This document shows, one piece after another, positions 24,988 to 33,749 of a stretch of DNA of 64,000 nucleotides. Under the pieces are notes generated by a model. That model saw only the letters and a list, made by a program, of their open reading frames with translations, made no database searches and was not told the origin of the DNA. Positions within the stretch are counted from its first letter, which is position 1. The number at the start of each line of letters is the position of its first letter. The position numbers were made by a program, and so were the translations under genes. Origin of the DNA: Holophagae bacterium (lineage in GTDB: Bacteria; Acidobacteriota; Holophagae; Acanthopleuribacterales; Acanthopleuribacteraceae); assembly GCA_029263455.1 (NCBI GenBank), contig JAJCXM010000026.1:1-64000 (forward strand), written 5' to 3'.

Positions 24988-26565
24988 ATGACACGGATTA
25001 TCGTCGTGTGCCTTTTTGCTGTGTCGCTCTCAGCTCAGACGTTTTACGTCGACACGATGGGCTCGGACACCACAGGCATCGGCTCACAGGGCAACCCTTG
25101 GGCGACAATTCAATTTGCTTTAGATCAAGTACCCGACGAGGCTTTAGTCCTGGTTGGACCGGGCGAATATTTTGGACGTACACGATTAAGGGGAATATTT
25201 CCTGTCGGCGTTACCGTCAGAAGCGAAGTCAGGTACCAAGCGCAACTGCGCCACACAAGCACCGTTGTGACTTGTTTTTATGGCGTGGGTATCACTCTGG
25301 AGGGATTCGATATTGCGCACACTGGACCAGGCGCAGGTGCACTTGTCATCCAGGTACAGAACCTCAATGTTTCACCTGATCCTGACGTAAGTCGCATCGT
25401 ATTTCGAGACAATGTGATCCATGACAGTTTCAATAACGACCTTTTGAAGATCAACAACGGAGCGCTCGATATCTTGGTTGAAGGCAATATTTTCTACAAT
25501 CAAGCAGGCTCTGATGAACATATAGACATCAATGGCGTCGTGAATATAGAGGTTCGCGACAACATTTTTTTCAACGATTTTGAAGGCAGTGGGCGACCTA
25601 ATAATAACGACACCAGTAGTTTCATCGTTATCAAGAATTCAGGCGCCCATCCTCTGAATGAACAGTTCCATATTCACAGAAACGTTTTCTTGAACTGGCA
25701 AGGTAGTTCGGGTTCTAACTTTTTGTTGTTTGGAGAGGACGGTCAGGCCATTTACGAAGCCGAAGATGCTTGGGTAGAGAACAACCTATTCATCGGGAAC
25801 TCGCCCAACAATATGCGCGCCGCGTGGGGTGTCAAAGGTTGTCGTCTCATTCGTTTTCGCAATAATACCGTGGTCGGAGACTTACCCGCCCTCGCCTTCG
25901 CCATGCGAATCAACCAGGAGGGCGCCAACCTCGTCAACGATGAAATTAGCTTCTATAACAATGTTTGGTGCGACCCCACAGCCACGATGGGTGCGGAATT
26001 TGGGCAATCAAATAATGATTTCTCCGACACACCGCCTACCGCTACTGACCAATTCGTGATCGAACAAAACCTATACTGGAATGGTGGAGCGCCAGTCCCT
26101 GATGACCCAAACGAACTAATCAATATGAGTGATGACGCGCTGGCTGTGGTTGGTGACCCGCAGCTCCCAGCTCAGGCGGCCATTGTCTTGCCTCGTTGGG
26201 ACGCGGGTTCCATGACATTCGTAAGTGGTAACTCAACCATCCGCGAAGAATTCTTGCGCTTAGTTAACGGCTACGGAAAACCTGGGCTAGGCAGTCCAGT
26301 TACTGATATGGCAAATCCGCTCATGGCACCTCTATACGATATTTTGGGTGAAATTCGGGGACCCAACCCTGACTTAGGCGCCTTTGAACTTGATGCTTGC
26401 TCTCTGCCTTCCGATTTAGACGGTGACTTCGACGTCGATGCCGATGACCTGGCTATTCTCGTTTCGTTATGGCGCACCGATTTTCCATTTGACCTCAATC
26501 AAGACGGCGAGATCAATGTATTAGATATGATCATCCTTATCGACTCATATGGGAGTTGCCTATGA
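24988..26565 (+). CDS. Secreted parallel beta-helix protein with dockerin-like C-terminus
   Basis: 525 residues. The signal peptide MTRIIVVCLFAVSLSAQ is followed by FYVDTMGSDTTGIGSQGNPW, the DUF1565-like opening of right-handed beta-helix proteins. Residues about 90-330 carry repeated short strands with Asn turns (RDNVIHDS, EGNIFYNQ, RDNIFFND, HRNVFLNW, ENNLFIGN, RNNTVVGD), one per coil. The last 60 residues contain two EF-hand-like loops (DLDGDFDVDADDL and DLNQDGEINVLDM), like type I dockerins. Polysaccharide binding or cleavage outside the cell is plausible. The ATG at 24988 follows TGGAGATCGTTC. No cohesin gene is seen nearby. Confidence 0.78.
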   Translation: MTRIIVVCLFAVSLSAQTFYVDTMGSDTTGIGSQGNPWATIQFALDQVPDEALVLVGPGEYFGRTRLRGIFPVGVTVRSEVRYQAQLRHTSTVVTCFYGVGITLEGFDIAHTGPGAGALVIQVQNLNVSPDPDVSRIVFRDNVIHDSFNNDLLKINNGALDILVEGNIFYNQAGSDEHIDINGVVNIEVRDNIFFNDFEGSGRPNNNDTSSFIVIKNSGAHPLNEQFHIHRNVFLNWQGSSGSNFLLFGEDGQAIYEAEDAWVENNLFIGNSPNNMRAAWGVKGCRLIRFRNNTVVGDLPALAFAMRINQEGANLVNDEISFYNNVWCDPTATMGAEFGQSNNDFSDTPPTATDQFVIEQNLYWNGGAPVPDDPNELINMSDDALAVVGDPQLPAQAAIVLPRWDAGSMTFVSGNSTIREEFLRLVNGYGKPGLGSPVTDMANPLMAPLYDILGEIRGPNPDLGAFELDACSLPSDLDGDFDVDADDLAILVSLWRTDFPFDLNQDGEINVLDMIILIDSYGSCL

Positions 26566-26684
26566 GTTTGCGGTTATCCAGAAAAGAAATAGTGTCTTAA
26601 ACTTTAGAGGTCAAGGCTGGAGTCCGATGAATCAGATAGAGACTTGTTCGCATTTAAATTCGTCACCAAGATGAGGTTTACACT

Positions 26685-28751
26685 TTGCCTTCTTGTATCC
26701 TAATTGTCGACGACAACGAGCTCAACCGCGAGATACTTTGCCATCAGCTACGCGGCAATAGTTACGACACGCTGACTGCTGGCGGGGGTCAAGAAGCCGT
26801 TGAGCTTGCCAAAACAGGCACCGTCGACTTGATCTTATTGGATGTCGTGATGCCGGACATCGATGGCTTCGAGACTTTAAAGCGGTTACGTAAACTCTTC
26901 CCCATATCTGAACTGCCCATCATCATGATTACAGCTTTAAGCCAAAGCAAGGACATCATCCGCGCCTTGTCTCTCGGAGCAAACGACTATATAACCAAGC
27001 CGATTGATACGGCGGTAGCACTGGCCCGCATCAAGACTCAGCTGCACTTAAGGGAATCAGAACGGGCCTTACGCGAAAGCCAGGAACGTTACGCATTAGC
27101 GGCCGCAGGCGCAAATGATGGGCTCTGGGATTGGGAGTTACAGTCTCAGAAAATCTATTTCTCGCCGCGCTGGAAGTCGATGCTTGGTTTCGACGACGAC
27201 ACCCCCAACGATACGCAAATTTGGTTTGATCGCATCCACCCAGACGATAAGGCACGCGTGCAAACCGATATCCAGCGCCACCTAACCAGCGAAACCGAAA
27301 ACTTCGCATCGGAATATCGAATCCTCCACACAAACGGCAGCTATATTTGGGTTTTCTGCCGAGGGATCGCAGTCCGAAATACAGAGGGAAAACCCTATCG
27401 CATGGCAGGCTCGCAAACCGATATCACGCATCATGGCATGCACGACGCGCTGACTGGACTACCCAAACGCTCGCTGTTCCTACATAGTCTCTCGCGTTCA
27501 GCAAAACGCCATACAGGCTTGGCCCACACTTGTGCCGTCCTGTACTTAGACTTGGATCGGTTCAAGATGATCAATGACAGTTTTGGGCATCAGGCTGGCG
27601 ACGAAGTACTCATCGAAGTTGGCCGACGATTAGATAATTGCATCAAACCGCGAGACACATTGGCACGGCTGGAAGGCGATGACTTCGCCATCTTACAAAG
27701 CGAGTTGGAATCCGAACACGATGCGATCGATCTGGCTCGTCAGATCCAACGCGTCCTGGCTGAACCTCAACGCGTAGGTGAGCATGACTTATCCATGGAA
27801 GTCAGCATTGGCATTGCTTACGGCGGAGTTCATGAAGACAAGGCTGATAACTTATTGAGAAATGCGCACACAGCCCTATTCCACGCCAAATCAATGGGCA
27901 GCGGAAATATCGATGTATTCGACAAGGACATGCATCAAAAGGCTCGAGCCCGATTAACCCTGGAGACAAACTTACGCCGCGCCGTTAGAAACTTGGATTT
28001 CAGCTTGTGTTATCAACCTCAGATCGACCTAAAAACACGGCAGTTGGTGGGTTTAGAAGCACTCATACGCTGGAAAGACGAGGAACTCGGCACGGTATCG
28101 CCGACCGTGTTCATCCCTATCGCAGAAGAATTGGGCCTCATTGGCGCCATTAGTGAGTGGGTGCTCGACAGCGCCATCAGCGAAGCCAAGAGTTGGGAAA
28201 AACAAGGTTTGCCTGCCGTAAGAGTAGCCATCAACCTTTCGCCGAAGCAATTTAACCGCATTGACCTAGTCGACCAGATTCGGTCGGTCCTAAAGCGGCT
28301 TAACTACAACCCGAGCTTGCTAGACATAGAGATCACCGAGTCAGTCTTGATGGACGACAATGAAAATGCGGTCGAAATCCTCAAACAACTTCATGACATG
28401 GGAGCGCGCATAAGTATCGATGATTTCGGAACGGGATACTCATCGTTAGGTTACCTGAAGAGTTTTCCGATTGACTGCATCAAGATCGATAAATCATTCG
28501 TGTTGGACATCATAAATAACGCAGACGACGCGGCTATTACGGCGGCTATCGTTGCCATCGCGCACAATCTTCACATGTCAATCATCGCTGAAGGCGTTGA
28601 AAGTGAAGCACATGTGGCCCATCTCCTAGCCATCGGTTGTGAAGAAGGCCAAGGCCATTTCTTTTCGTACCCACTAGATAGCAAAGAGATCATTGAATAT
28701 TTACGGGCGATTAAGAAGCCAGCCGATCCCGCCATACGGGCTGCTAATTGA
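26685..28751 (+). CDS. REC-PAS-GGDEF-EAL protein, probable c-di-GMP phosphodiesterase
   Basis: 688 residues, cytoplasmic. Receiver domain 1-120 with Asp9/Asp10, phospho-acceptor Asp53 and Lys105. PAS/PAC domain about 130-250 (GLWDWELQSQKIYFSP, YRMAGSQTDIT). GGDEF domain about 252-415, where the active-site motif is EGDDF (330-334) rather than GGDEF, so cyclase activity is doubtful. EAL domain about 425-680 is intact: EALIRW (458-463), EITESVLMDD, IDDFGTGYSSL, IKIDKSF and AEGVES. The likely output is c-di-GMP breakdown gated by phosphorylation. The TTG start at 26685 has GAGG eight bases upstream. No histidine kinase is encoded nearby. Confidence 0.88.
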   Translation: MPSCILIVDDNELNREILCHQLRGNSYDTLTAGGGQEAVELAKTGTVDLILLDVVMPDIDGFETLKRLRKLFPISELPIIMITALSQSKDIIRALSLGANDYITKPIDTAVALARIKTQLHLRESERALRESQERYALAAAGANDGLWDWELQSQKIYFSPRWKSMLGFDDDTPNDTQIWFDRIHPDDKARVQTDIQRHLTSETENFASEYRILHTNGSYIWVFCRGIAVRNTEGKPYRMAGSQTDITHHGMHDALTGLPKRSLFLHSLSRSAKRHTGLAHTCAVLYLDLDRFKMINDSFGHQAGDEVLIEVGRRLDNCIKPRDTLARLEGDDFAILQSELESEHDAIDLARQIQRVLAEPQRVGEHDLSMEVSIGIAYGGVHEDKADNLLRNAHTALFHAKSMGSGNIDVFDKDMHQKARARLTLETNLRRAVRNLDFSLCYQPQIDLKTRQLVGLEALIRWKDEELGTVSPTVFIPIAEELGLIGAISEWVLDSAISEAKSWEKQGLPAVRVAINLSPKQFNRIDLVDQIRSVLKRLNYNPSLLDIEITESVLMDDNENAVEILKQLHDMGARISIDDFGTGYSSLGYLKSFPIDCIKIDKSFVLDIINNADDAAITAAIVAIAHNLHMSIIAEGVESEAHVAHLLAIGCEEGQGHFFSYPLDSKEIIEYLRAIKKPADPAIRAAN

Positions 28752-28756
28752 GTTAT

Positions 28757-29842
28757 CTAAACGTTGAATCGAAAGTGCATAATATCGCCATCCTGCACTA
28801 AATACTCTTTGCCTTCTAGTCTCATGAGGCCACGCGCCTTAATTTCCGCCTCCGTTTTGCAATCTTCCAAGTCTTGTAGGGTATAGACTTCAGCGCGAAT
28901 GAAACCCTTTTCAAAGTCAGTATGGATGACACCTGCCGATTCTGCGGCTTTGGCACCCTTGCGCACCGTCCATGCGCGAATTTCTTTTGGTCCGGCGGTG
29001 AAATAGCTTTGCAAACCCAAAAGTTGATAGGTTTCGCGAGCCAGCGAGTCGAGGCCAGACTCAACTAAGCCTAGCTCTACCAAAAAGTCGCGCGCCTCAT
29101 CGGCTTCAAGGTCTGCTAACTCTTCCTCGATACGACCACAAATGGGAACCACTGCAGCTCCATGACCTGCCGCATAATCCTTAACCATATCTAAGAGTGG
29201 GTTGTCTTCACCGATATTGGATTCGTGTAGGTTGGCTAGAAACAGAACGGGCTTCATCGAAAGTAAGAACATGGGCCGCAAAATAATGCGTTCGTCGTCA
29301 GACCATTCTTGGGTTGCGAGCCATTTTCCTGCGTCTAGAAATTCACGGACACGTTCAAGAACCACGCGTTCGCGTTTGTACTCGGGTTCATTGCGCTTAC
29401 CAATTCGAGTCAATCTCTTCGAAACCGCATCCATATCCGCAAAGATAAGCTCCAATTCAATGTTCTCGATGTCACGAATCGGATTCACGGAGCCGTCAAC
29501 GTGGATGACATCGTCATCATCAAAACAGCGAACCACATGCAGGATGGCGTCTACTTCGCGAATATTGGCCAGGAATTGGTTACCTAGTCCTTCACCCTTG
29601 CTAGCACCTTTGACAAGACCCGCAATATCGACCACTTCAATAACGGCCGGAATTATCTTTGCCGTGGGCATAAAGTGATCAATGCGATGTAAACGTTGAT
29701 CGGGCACAGGTGCGATTCCCACGTTAGGCTCAATGGTACAAAACGGATAATTAGCGCTTTGCGCTTTACCCGAACTAAGTGCGTTAAATATGGTGGATTT
29801 ACCTACGTTCGGTAATCCCACCATGCCAGCTGACAATCCCAC
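28757..29842 (-). CDS. ychF: Ribosome-binding ATPase/GTPase YchF
   Basis: 361 residues from a GTG at 29842, which gives an N-terminus VGLSAGMVGLPNVGKST aligned with YchF and has GGGAGG five bases upstream; a longer start would add nine unusual residues. The P-loop GLPNVGKS, the switch region DIAGLVKGASKGEGLGN and the C-terminal TGS domain (AEVYTLQDLEDCKTEAEIK) are all present. YchF is a universally conserved OBG-family protein that binds ribosomes. The stop is six bases from the convergent c-di-GMP gene. Confidence 0.95.
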   Translation of the reverse strand: MGLSAGMVGLPNVGKSTIFNALSSGKAQSANYPFCTIEPNVGIAPVPDQRLHRIDHFMPTAKIIPAVIEVVDIAGLVKGASKGEGLGNQFLANIREVDAILHVVRCFDDDDVIHVDGSVNPIRDIENIELELIFADMDAVSKRLTRIGKRNEPEYKRERVVLERVREFLDAGKWLATQEWSDDERIILRPMFLLSMKPVLFLANLHESNIGEDNPLLDMVKDYAAGHGAAVVPICGRIEEELADLEADEARDFLVELGLVESGLDSLARETYQLLGLQSYFTAGPKEIRAWTVRKGAKAAESAGVIHTDFEKGFIRAEVYTLQDLEDCKTEAEIKARGLMRLEGKEYLVQDGDIMHFRFNV

Positions 29843-29896
29843 ATGAACCTCCCGACGACAAACAGCCACGCATTGTAGCGGAATTCGCTCAGACTG

Positions 29897-31171
29897 TCAT
29901 GCCGCTTGAACGGGTAGCCGATTTTTGACAACCCAGTTCCCAGCTTTCATCACATGCTCAACATGGTTAATTCCCCAGTTATACACAAGGAAAAGCGGGT
30001 TGTGGGTATCTAAGATTGCTATATCTGCAGATTTCCCAACTTCCAGTGTCCCTAGGCGATGCGCCTGTTGAATGGCGGCAGCCGCGTTCAAGGTCACGCC
30101 TACAAACGATTGCTCAAACGTCATGCCTAGGTTCATACAACCGAGCGCCATCATTAAGGATTGAGAACAGGTGTGGCTGCTGCCCGGGTTGAAGTCTGTA
30201 CTGAGTGCGATCGCACAGCCTGCTTCTCGAAATGCCTTTGCATCTGCATAGTTACCGCGCAAAAAGAAGCTAGTTCCGGGAAGTAGAGTCGCCATCACGC
30301 CGGCCTCAGCCATACGTTCCATGTCCTTGCGATCCGCGTAAACCAGATGATCGGCACTAATTGCGCCCACCTCAGCTGCCAGCCCAGAACCGCCCATATG
30401 CACAAGTTCATCCGCATGTAGTCTGACCCCAAACCCAAGCTCACACGCTCTTTCTAAATGGCGACGTGAATCTTCTAACTCAAATACCCCACGTTCACAG
30501 AAGATATCAACATAAGTCACGTCACCCCGCGCTTTAACTTCAGGTAACAGATCCTGATTGAGATAGTCGATGTAGTCGGCCGGTCGGCCTTCAAACTCGG
30601 CTGGTATTTCATGGGCACCCATAAAGGTCTGAACCATTTCGACAGGGTGTTTTTGGCTCAAGCTGCGCATCGCATCCAGCTGTTTGATTTCCGTGGCATG
30701 ATCCAACCCGTAGCCGGACTTGGCTTCAATGGTTGTCACACCCTGCATCAACATTTGATTCAATACTTGAATGCCACGTTGCTCCAACTGCAACTGGGTA
30801 GCCGCACGCGTAGCGCGCACGGTGGACTTAATACCGCCTCCAGCTTTGGCGATATCCACATAAGTGGCGCCATGTAAGCGACGATTGAATTCCTCACAAC
30901 GATCACCAGCAAATACCAAATGGGTGTGGGGATCGATCATGCCAGGGATTGCCGACTTGCCGGTCATGTCTATGCGTTCATCAAATTGTCCGCTTCGTGC
31001 CAAAACCTGATCTGGCGGGCCCACATCCACGATCATTCCGTCTTCGATGGCAATTGAACCTGGGCAGAATCGCTGTATGGTTGCATCACCAACGACAGCC
31101 TGATTACCCACGGCGGTCAACACTTCGGTGAAATTTTCTAATAGTGTGCGCTTACACCCCGTGCTCGTCAT
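29897..31171 (-). CDS. hutI: Imidazolonepropionase (histidine degradation)
   Basis: 424 residues. HutI hydrolyses 4-imidazolone-5-propanoate to N-formimino-L-glutamate, the third step of histidine breakdown. The metal-binding and substrate motifs are present: DPHTHLVFAGDR, GGGIKSTVRATR, SGYGLDHATEIKQL, HADELVHMGG, SADHLVYAD and STDFNPGSSHTCS. The ATG overlaps the upstream divIVA-like stop by four bases (ATGA). No hutU, hutH or hutG lies in the window, so the gene is separated from the rest of its pathway or used differently. Confidence 0.94.
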   Translation of the reverse strand: MTSTGCKRTLLENFTEVLTAVGNQAVVGDATIQRFCPGSIAIEDGMIVDVGPPDQVLARSGQFDERIDMTGKSAIPGMIDPHTHLVFAGDRCEEFNRRLHGATYVDIAKAGGGIKSTVRATRAATQLQLEQRGIQVLNQMLMQGVTTIEAKSGYGLDHATEIKQLDAMRSLSQKHPVEMVQTFMGAHEIPAEFEGRPADYIDYLNQDLLPEVKARGDVTYVDIFCERGVFELEDSRRHLERACELGFGVRLHADELVHMGGSGLAAEVGAISADHLVYADRKDMERMAEAGVMATLLPGTSFFLRGNYADAKAFREAGCAIALSTDFNPGSSHTCSQSLMMALGCMNLGMTFEQSFVGVTLNAAAAIQQAHRLGTLEVGKSADIAILDTHNPLFLVYNWGINHVEHVMKAGNWVVKNRLPVQAA

Positions 31172-31707
31172 GCACCGCTTTCCTTACGAACACGATTCAA
31201 GACATGCGGCTCGTTCTTATTGGCTTCCGAAGTGAAGCTACGAAGTTTGTCCGACTCGACCGACATTTGCCGTTCCGCATCCACAAAATGTGCGAAGCGC
31301 GTTACCATCATTTCAACTTCGGCGAGAATGTCGTTTCTAACGCGACGAACTTCTTGTACTTGACGCGCCATCTTGTCTACTTCTTTACGAGCATGTTCGT
31401 ACAGAGTCTCAGCTTTGAGTTGTCCTTCACGAACAGTCAGTTCCGCTTCTTTTGAGGCGTTTTCCTGGATCTCGCGTTTAATCTGTTGCGCCGAAATGAG
31501 GGTGTCCTTAAGGATCTTGTCGCGATCCTCCATGTCACCGACTCGCGCACGCAAAACGCTTAACTCACGCGTGATGACATGATTGTTTTCCAGTAGATTG
31601 GCAAACTCTTCCGAAATCAAATACAAGAAGTGTTTTACTTCTTGCGGGTCACAACCACGAAGTTTGGTGGCAAATTCCTGATTTTGTATTTCGAGAGGGG
31701 TAATCAT
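31168..31707 (-). CDS. DivIVA-domain coiled-coil protein
   Basis: 179 residues starting MITPLEIQNQEFATKLRGCDPQEV, the DivIVA/GpsB opening (ITPLDIxxxxFxxxxRGYDxxEV), followed by two coiled-coil stretches (about 25-80 and 85-155). DivIVA proteins bind curved membrane and organise growth or division. The gene sits directly upstream of hutI (four-base overlap) and downstream of yggT, an arrangement that parallels the yggS-yggT-divIVA cluster of other bacteria; only hutI is unexpected. Confidence 0.87.
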   Translation of the reverse strand: MITPLEIQNQEFATKLRGCDPQEVKHFLYLISEEFANLLENNHVITRELSVLRARVGDMEDRDKILKDTLISAQQIKREIQENASKEAELTVREGQLKAETLYEHARKEVDKMARQVQEVRRVRNDILAEVEMMVTRFAHFVDAERQMSVESDKLRSFTSEANKNEPHVLNRVRKESGA

Positions 31708-31763
31708 GAATCACTCCGATAAATGACTGAACTCATGATAACACAAGGTGATCCGTCAATTCG

Positions 31764-32039
31764 CTAGTGTGCGAGGATCAGGAAAAGTCGAATCAGCGCG
31801 TAAACAGCGAACCAAAGAATGATGGGCGCAAAATCGAAACTACCCGTGACCGTTTTCCCTTGGGTCCATTTCCGAATCAATCGTAGCGGCGGCTCCATGA
31901 GCTCTTCCAAAAAAACAAACCAAGGCACATAGCGGTCTCTGACAAAAAAAGAGGCCAAGACATAGGCCAGCAATAACCATTGGTAAATATTCGCGGCGAG
32001 AATCAAAACGTTAAAAACAAATACTTTAAAAGCTATCAC
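31764..32039 (-). CDS. yggT: YggT-family membrane protein
   Basis: 91 residues with two membrane segments (about 5-33 and 68-90) separated by the conserved YggT core FLEELMEPPLRLIRKW. The GTG start at 32039 overlaps the yggS stop by four bases. Function not established; the family is linked to osmotic stress and to division clusters. Confidence 0.88.
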   Translation of the reverse strand: MIAFKVFVFNVLILAANIYQWLLLAYVLASFFVRDRYVPWFVFLEELMEPPLRLIRKWTQGKTVTGSFDFAPIILWFAVYALIRLFLILAH

Positions 32040-32737
32040 TGGATTCGTTCTCCGAAAATGTCGGTACCGATCCTCAAATAATTGGCCCCTGCGGCGATGG
32101 CCATTTCGAAGTCACGGGACATACCCAAACTCAACCTACCGGACCATTCGGGGTAAGTTTGTTTAAGCTGTTGACGTAGCTCATCCATCTTGACGAAGTA
32201 ATCGCTGGCCTGTTCCAGGTCATAGCCGACCGGCGGCATCGCCATCAAGCCACGACACTCAAGATGTTGACACGCAAGTGCTTGACCTAACACGTCCTCC
32301 ACGGTCTCAGCGATAAGACCGTGCTTATCTTGGTCCTGCACCAAGTTGACCTGCAAAAATACGATGGGCCGAAAACGTTCCTCGCTAGCAATTTGATCAA
32401 CACGCTGCAGCAATTTCAAACTATCAATGCTGTGGATATAAGCAAAATGTTTCACGCAAGCGCGTACCTTATTCTTCTGCAGGTGCCCGACAAAATGCCA
32501 TTCGATGTCTTTGGGTGCGGCCTTTATTTTGGGCACGCCCTCTTGGATTTGGTTTTCACCAAAATGTCTAACACCGAGCGCATAGGCATCCAAGACCTGA
32601 CGCAGAGGTTGACGCTTACTCACCGCAATCAGGGTCAGATTGCCTCGATTTCTCAACGAACGGCTCAACGCTTCATCAATTCGATGTTCTACGTTTTCGA
32701 GCCGTTCGCTAAGGTCGCGATCGGCACTTTTGCCCAT
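32036..32737 (-). CDS. yggS: Pyridoxal phosphate homeostasis protein (YggS/PLPBP)
   Basis: 233 residues of the single-domain alanine-racemase-like fold that binds PLP. LIAVSKRQPL carries the PLP-binding lysine; FGENQIQEGVPK, WHFVGHLQKNK, LQVNLVQDQDKHG and LSLGMSRDFEMAIAAGAN are standard family motifs. The start overlaps the zinc-ribbon gene stop by one base (TAATG), so the genes are translationally coupled. Confidence 0.94.
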   Translation of the reverse strand: MGKSADRDLSERLENVEHRIDEALSRSLRNRGNLTLIAVSKRQPLRQVLDAYALGVRHFGENQIQEGVPKIKAAPKDIEWHFVGHLQKNKVRACVKHFAYIHSIDSLKLLQRVDQIASEERFRPIVFLQVNLVQDQDKHGLIAETVEDVLGQALACQHLECRGLMAMPPVGYDLEQASDYFVKMDELRQQLKQTYPEWSGRLSLGMSRDFEMAIAAGANYLRIGTDIFGERIQ

Positions 32738-33456
32738 TAGGAAGTCAGCGCCTCTTCATGGAAGTAAAGAATACGTTGGCAACTATCGCATTTGATAACG
32801 CGCTGGTTGTGGCGAATCATCTCAACGACATTAGAGCGGATGTGGACATTACATGCGGAACAAATCGAATCAACACACAGGGCCAGTCCAATTCCTTGTC
32901 TACGATCAGCGATCCGTGCAAATTGACGCATGAGCGATTCAGGGACCAAGGCCGCCTTTTTATCGCGTTCTGCCACATTGCTTTCGAGTTCTGTTTTGAA
33001 CTCGCTTTGTGTTGCTCGGTACTTCCTGAGCGCGGACTGGTATTTAGACTTCGATTGAGACGCAAGCTGCTTGCATTCGTCTATGTTCTTCGTAATCTCT
33101 TCTAGATCCACCATTCGTTTCGTTATGTCATCGTTGAGACTGGACACCCGTTTGCGTATCGCATCGATTTCTTTGATGACCGCATTGTATTCCTTACTAT
33201 TGGTTACTTCGTTAAGGTCTTTCTCGAACTTCTTGGATTTCTCCGTTGCTTCGGCAAGGGCAGTGTCCTGAGTCTTTTGAGTTAGGCTCTGCTCCTCGTG
33301 GCGTGCAACAAGTTCAGCTAACCGTTCTTTCATTGTCTGCCACTCATTTTCGAGTACCTGAACATCTTCAGGTACAAACGAAAGTAGCTTTTCCAATTCG
33401 GAAATTCGGTTTAGGACTATCTGGTAGTCTTTTAGCGCAGTTAAAGCGTCGTTCAA
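32737..33456 (-). CDS. C4-type zinc-ribbon coiled-coil protein
   Basis: 239 residues: a long coiled coil (about 5-165) followed by a zinc ribbon with CSAC and CDSC pairs near the C-terminus (zf-RING_7/DUF164 family). Such proteins are thought to bind nucleic acid or act as adaptors. I chose a TTG at 33456 because GGAGG lies five bases before it. The in-frame ATG at 33474 lies immediately after the T-run of the tRNA terminator and has no ribosome-binding site, and the start at 33507 would be inside the terminator. First gene of the yggS-yggT-divIVA-hutI unit. Confidence 0.85.
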   Translation of the reverse strand: MNDALTALKDYQIVLNRISELEKLLSFVPEDVQVLENEWQTMKERLAELVARHEEQSLTQKTQDTALAEATEKSKKFEKDLNEVTNSKEYNAVIKEIDAIRKRVSSLNDDITKRMVDLEEITKNIDECKQLASQSKSKYQSALRKYRATQSEFKTELESNVAERDKKAALVPESLMRQFARIADRRQGIGLALCVDSICSACNVHIRSNVVEMIRHNQRVIKCDSCQRILYFHEEALTS

Positions 33457-33474
33457 CGTAGCCTCCGTCAGCAT

Positions 33475-33499
33475 AAAAAAAGGTGCGTCAAGCGCACCC
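33475..33499 (-). terminator. Rho-independent terminator after the tRNA
   Basis: On the minus strand GGTGCG, a five-base loop and CGCACC are followed by seven T residues. It lies 70 bases past the tRNA 3' end and just upstream of the zinc-ribbon gene. Confidence 0.85.
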
Positions 33500-33568
33500 T
33501 TACCCATCTATCGATCCGTGATCCGTACCCTTTTTGTCTGGAACGCATCGCGTCGCCTCGGTCAAATT

Positions 33569-33645
33569 TGGTGGGCCTACCAGGACTCGAACCTGGGACA
33601 GCCCGGTTATGAGCCGGGGGCTCTAACCAACTGAGCTATAGGCCC
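33569..33645 (-). tRNA. tRNA with CAU anticodon (Met or Ile2)
   Basis: A 77-base tRNA with encoded CCA. Acceptor arms GGGCCTA and TAGGCCC pair perfectly; the anticodon stem CCCGG/CCGGG encloses the loop CTCATAA, giving anticodon CAU; the T stem CCAGG/CCTGG encloses TTCGAGT. The acceptor starts with a G-C pair, so it is not a typical initiator tRNA. Elongator methionine and lysidine-modified isoleucine tRNAs share this anticodon, and I cannot separate them here. Confidence 0.95.
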
Positions 33646-33673
33646 GGAAATGCGCGTTACACGCAAGTCGCAT

Positions 33674-33702
33674 ATTATAGTACGCAGATTTCTTGAAAAC
33701 AA
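33674..33702 (-). promoter_or_regulatory. Promoter of the tRNA gene
   Basis: On the minus strand TTGTTT (33702-33697), 17 bases, then a consensus TATAAT (33679-33674), about 28 bases before the tRNA 5' end. Confidence 0.7.
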
Positions 33703-33749
33703 GTAAGCGATTGATTATTTGAACAAAGACATCAGTTATACTGCGCAAC

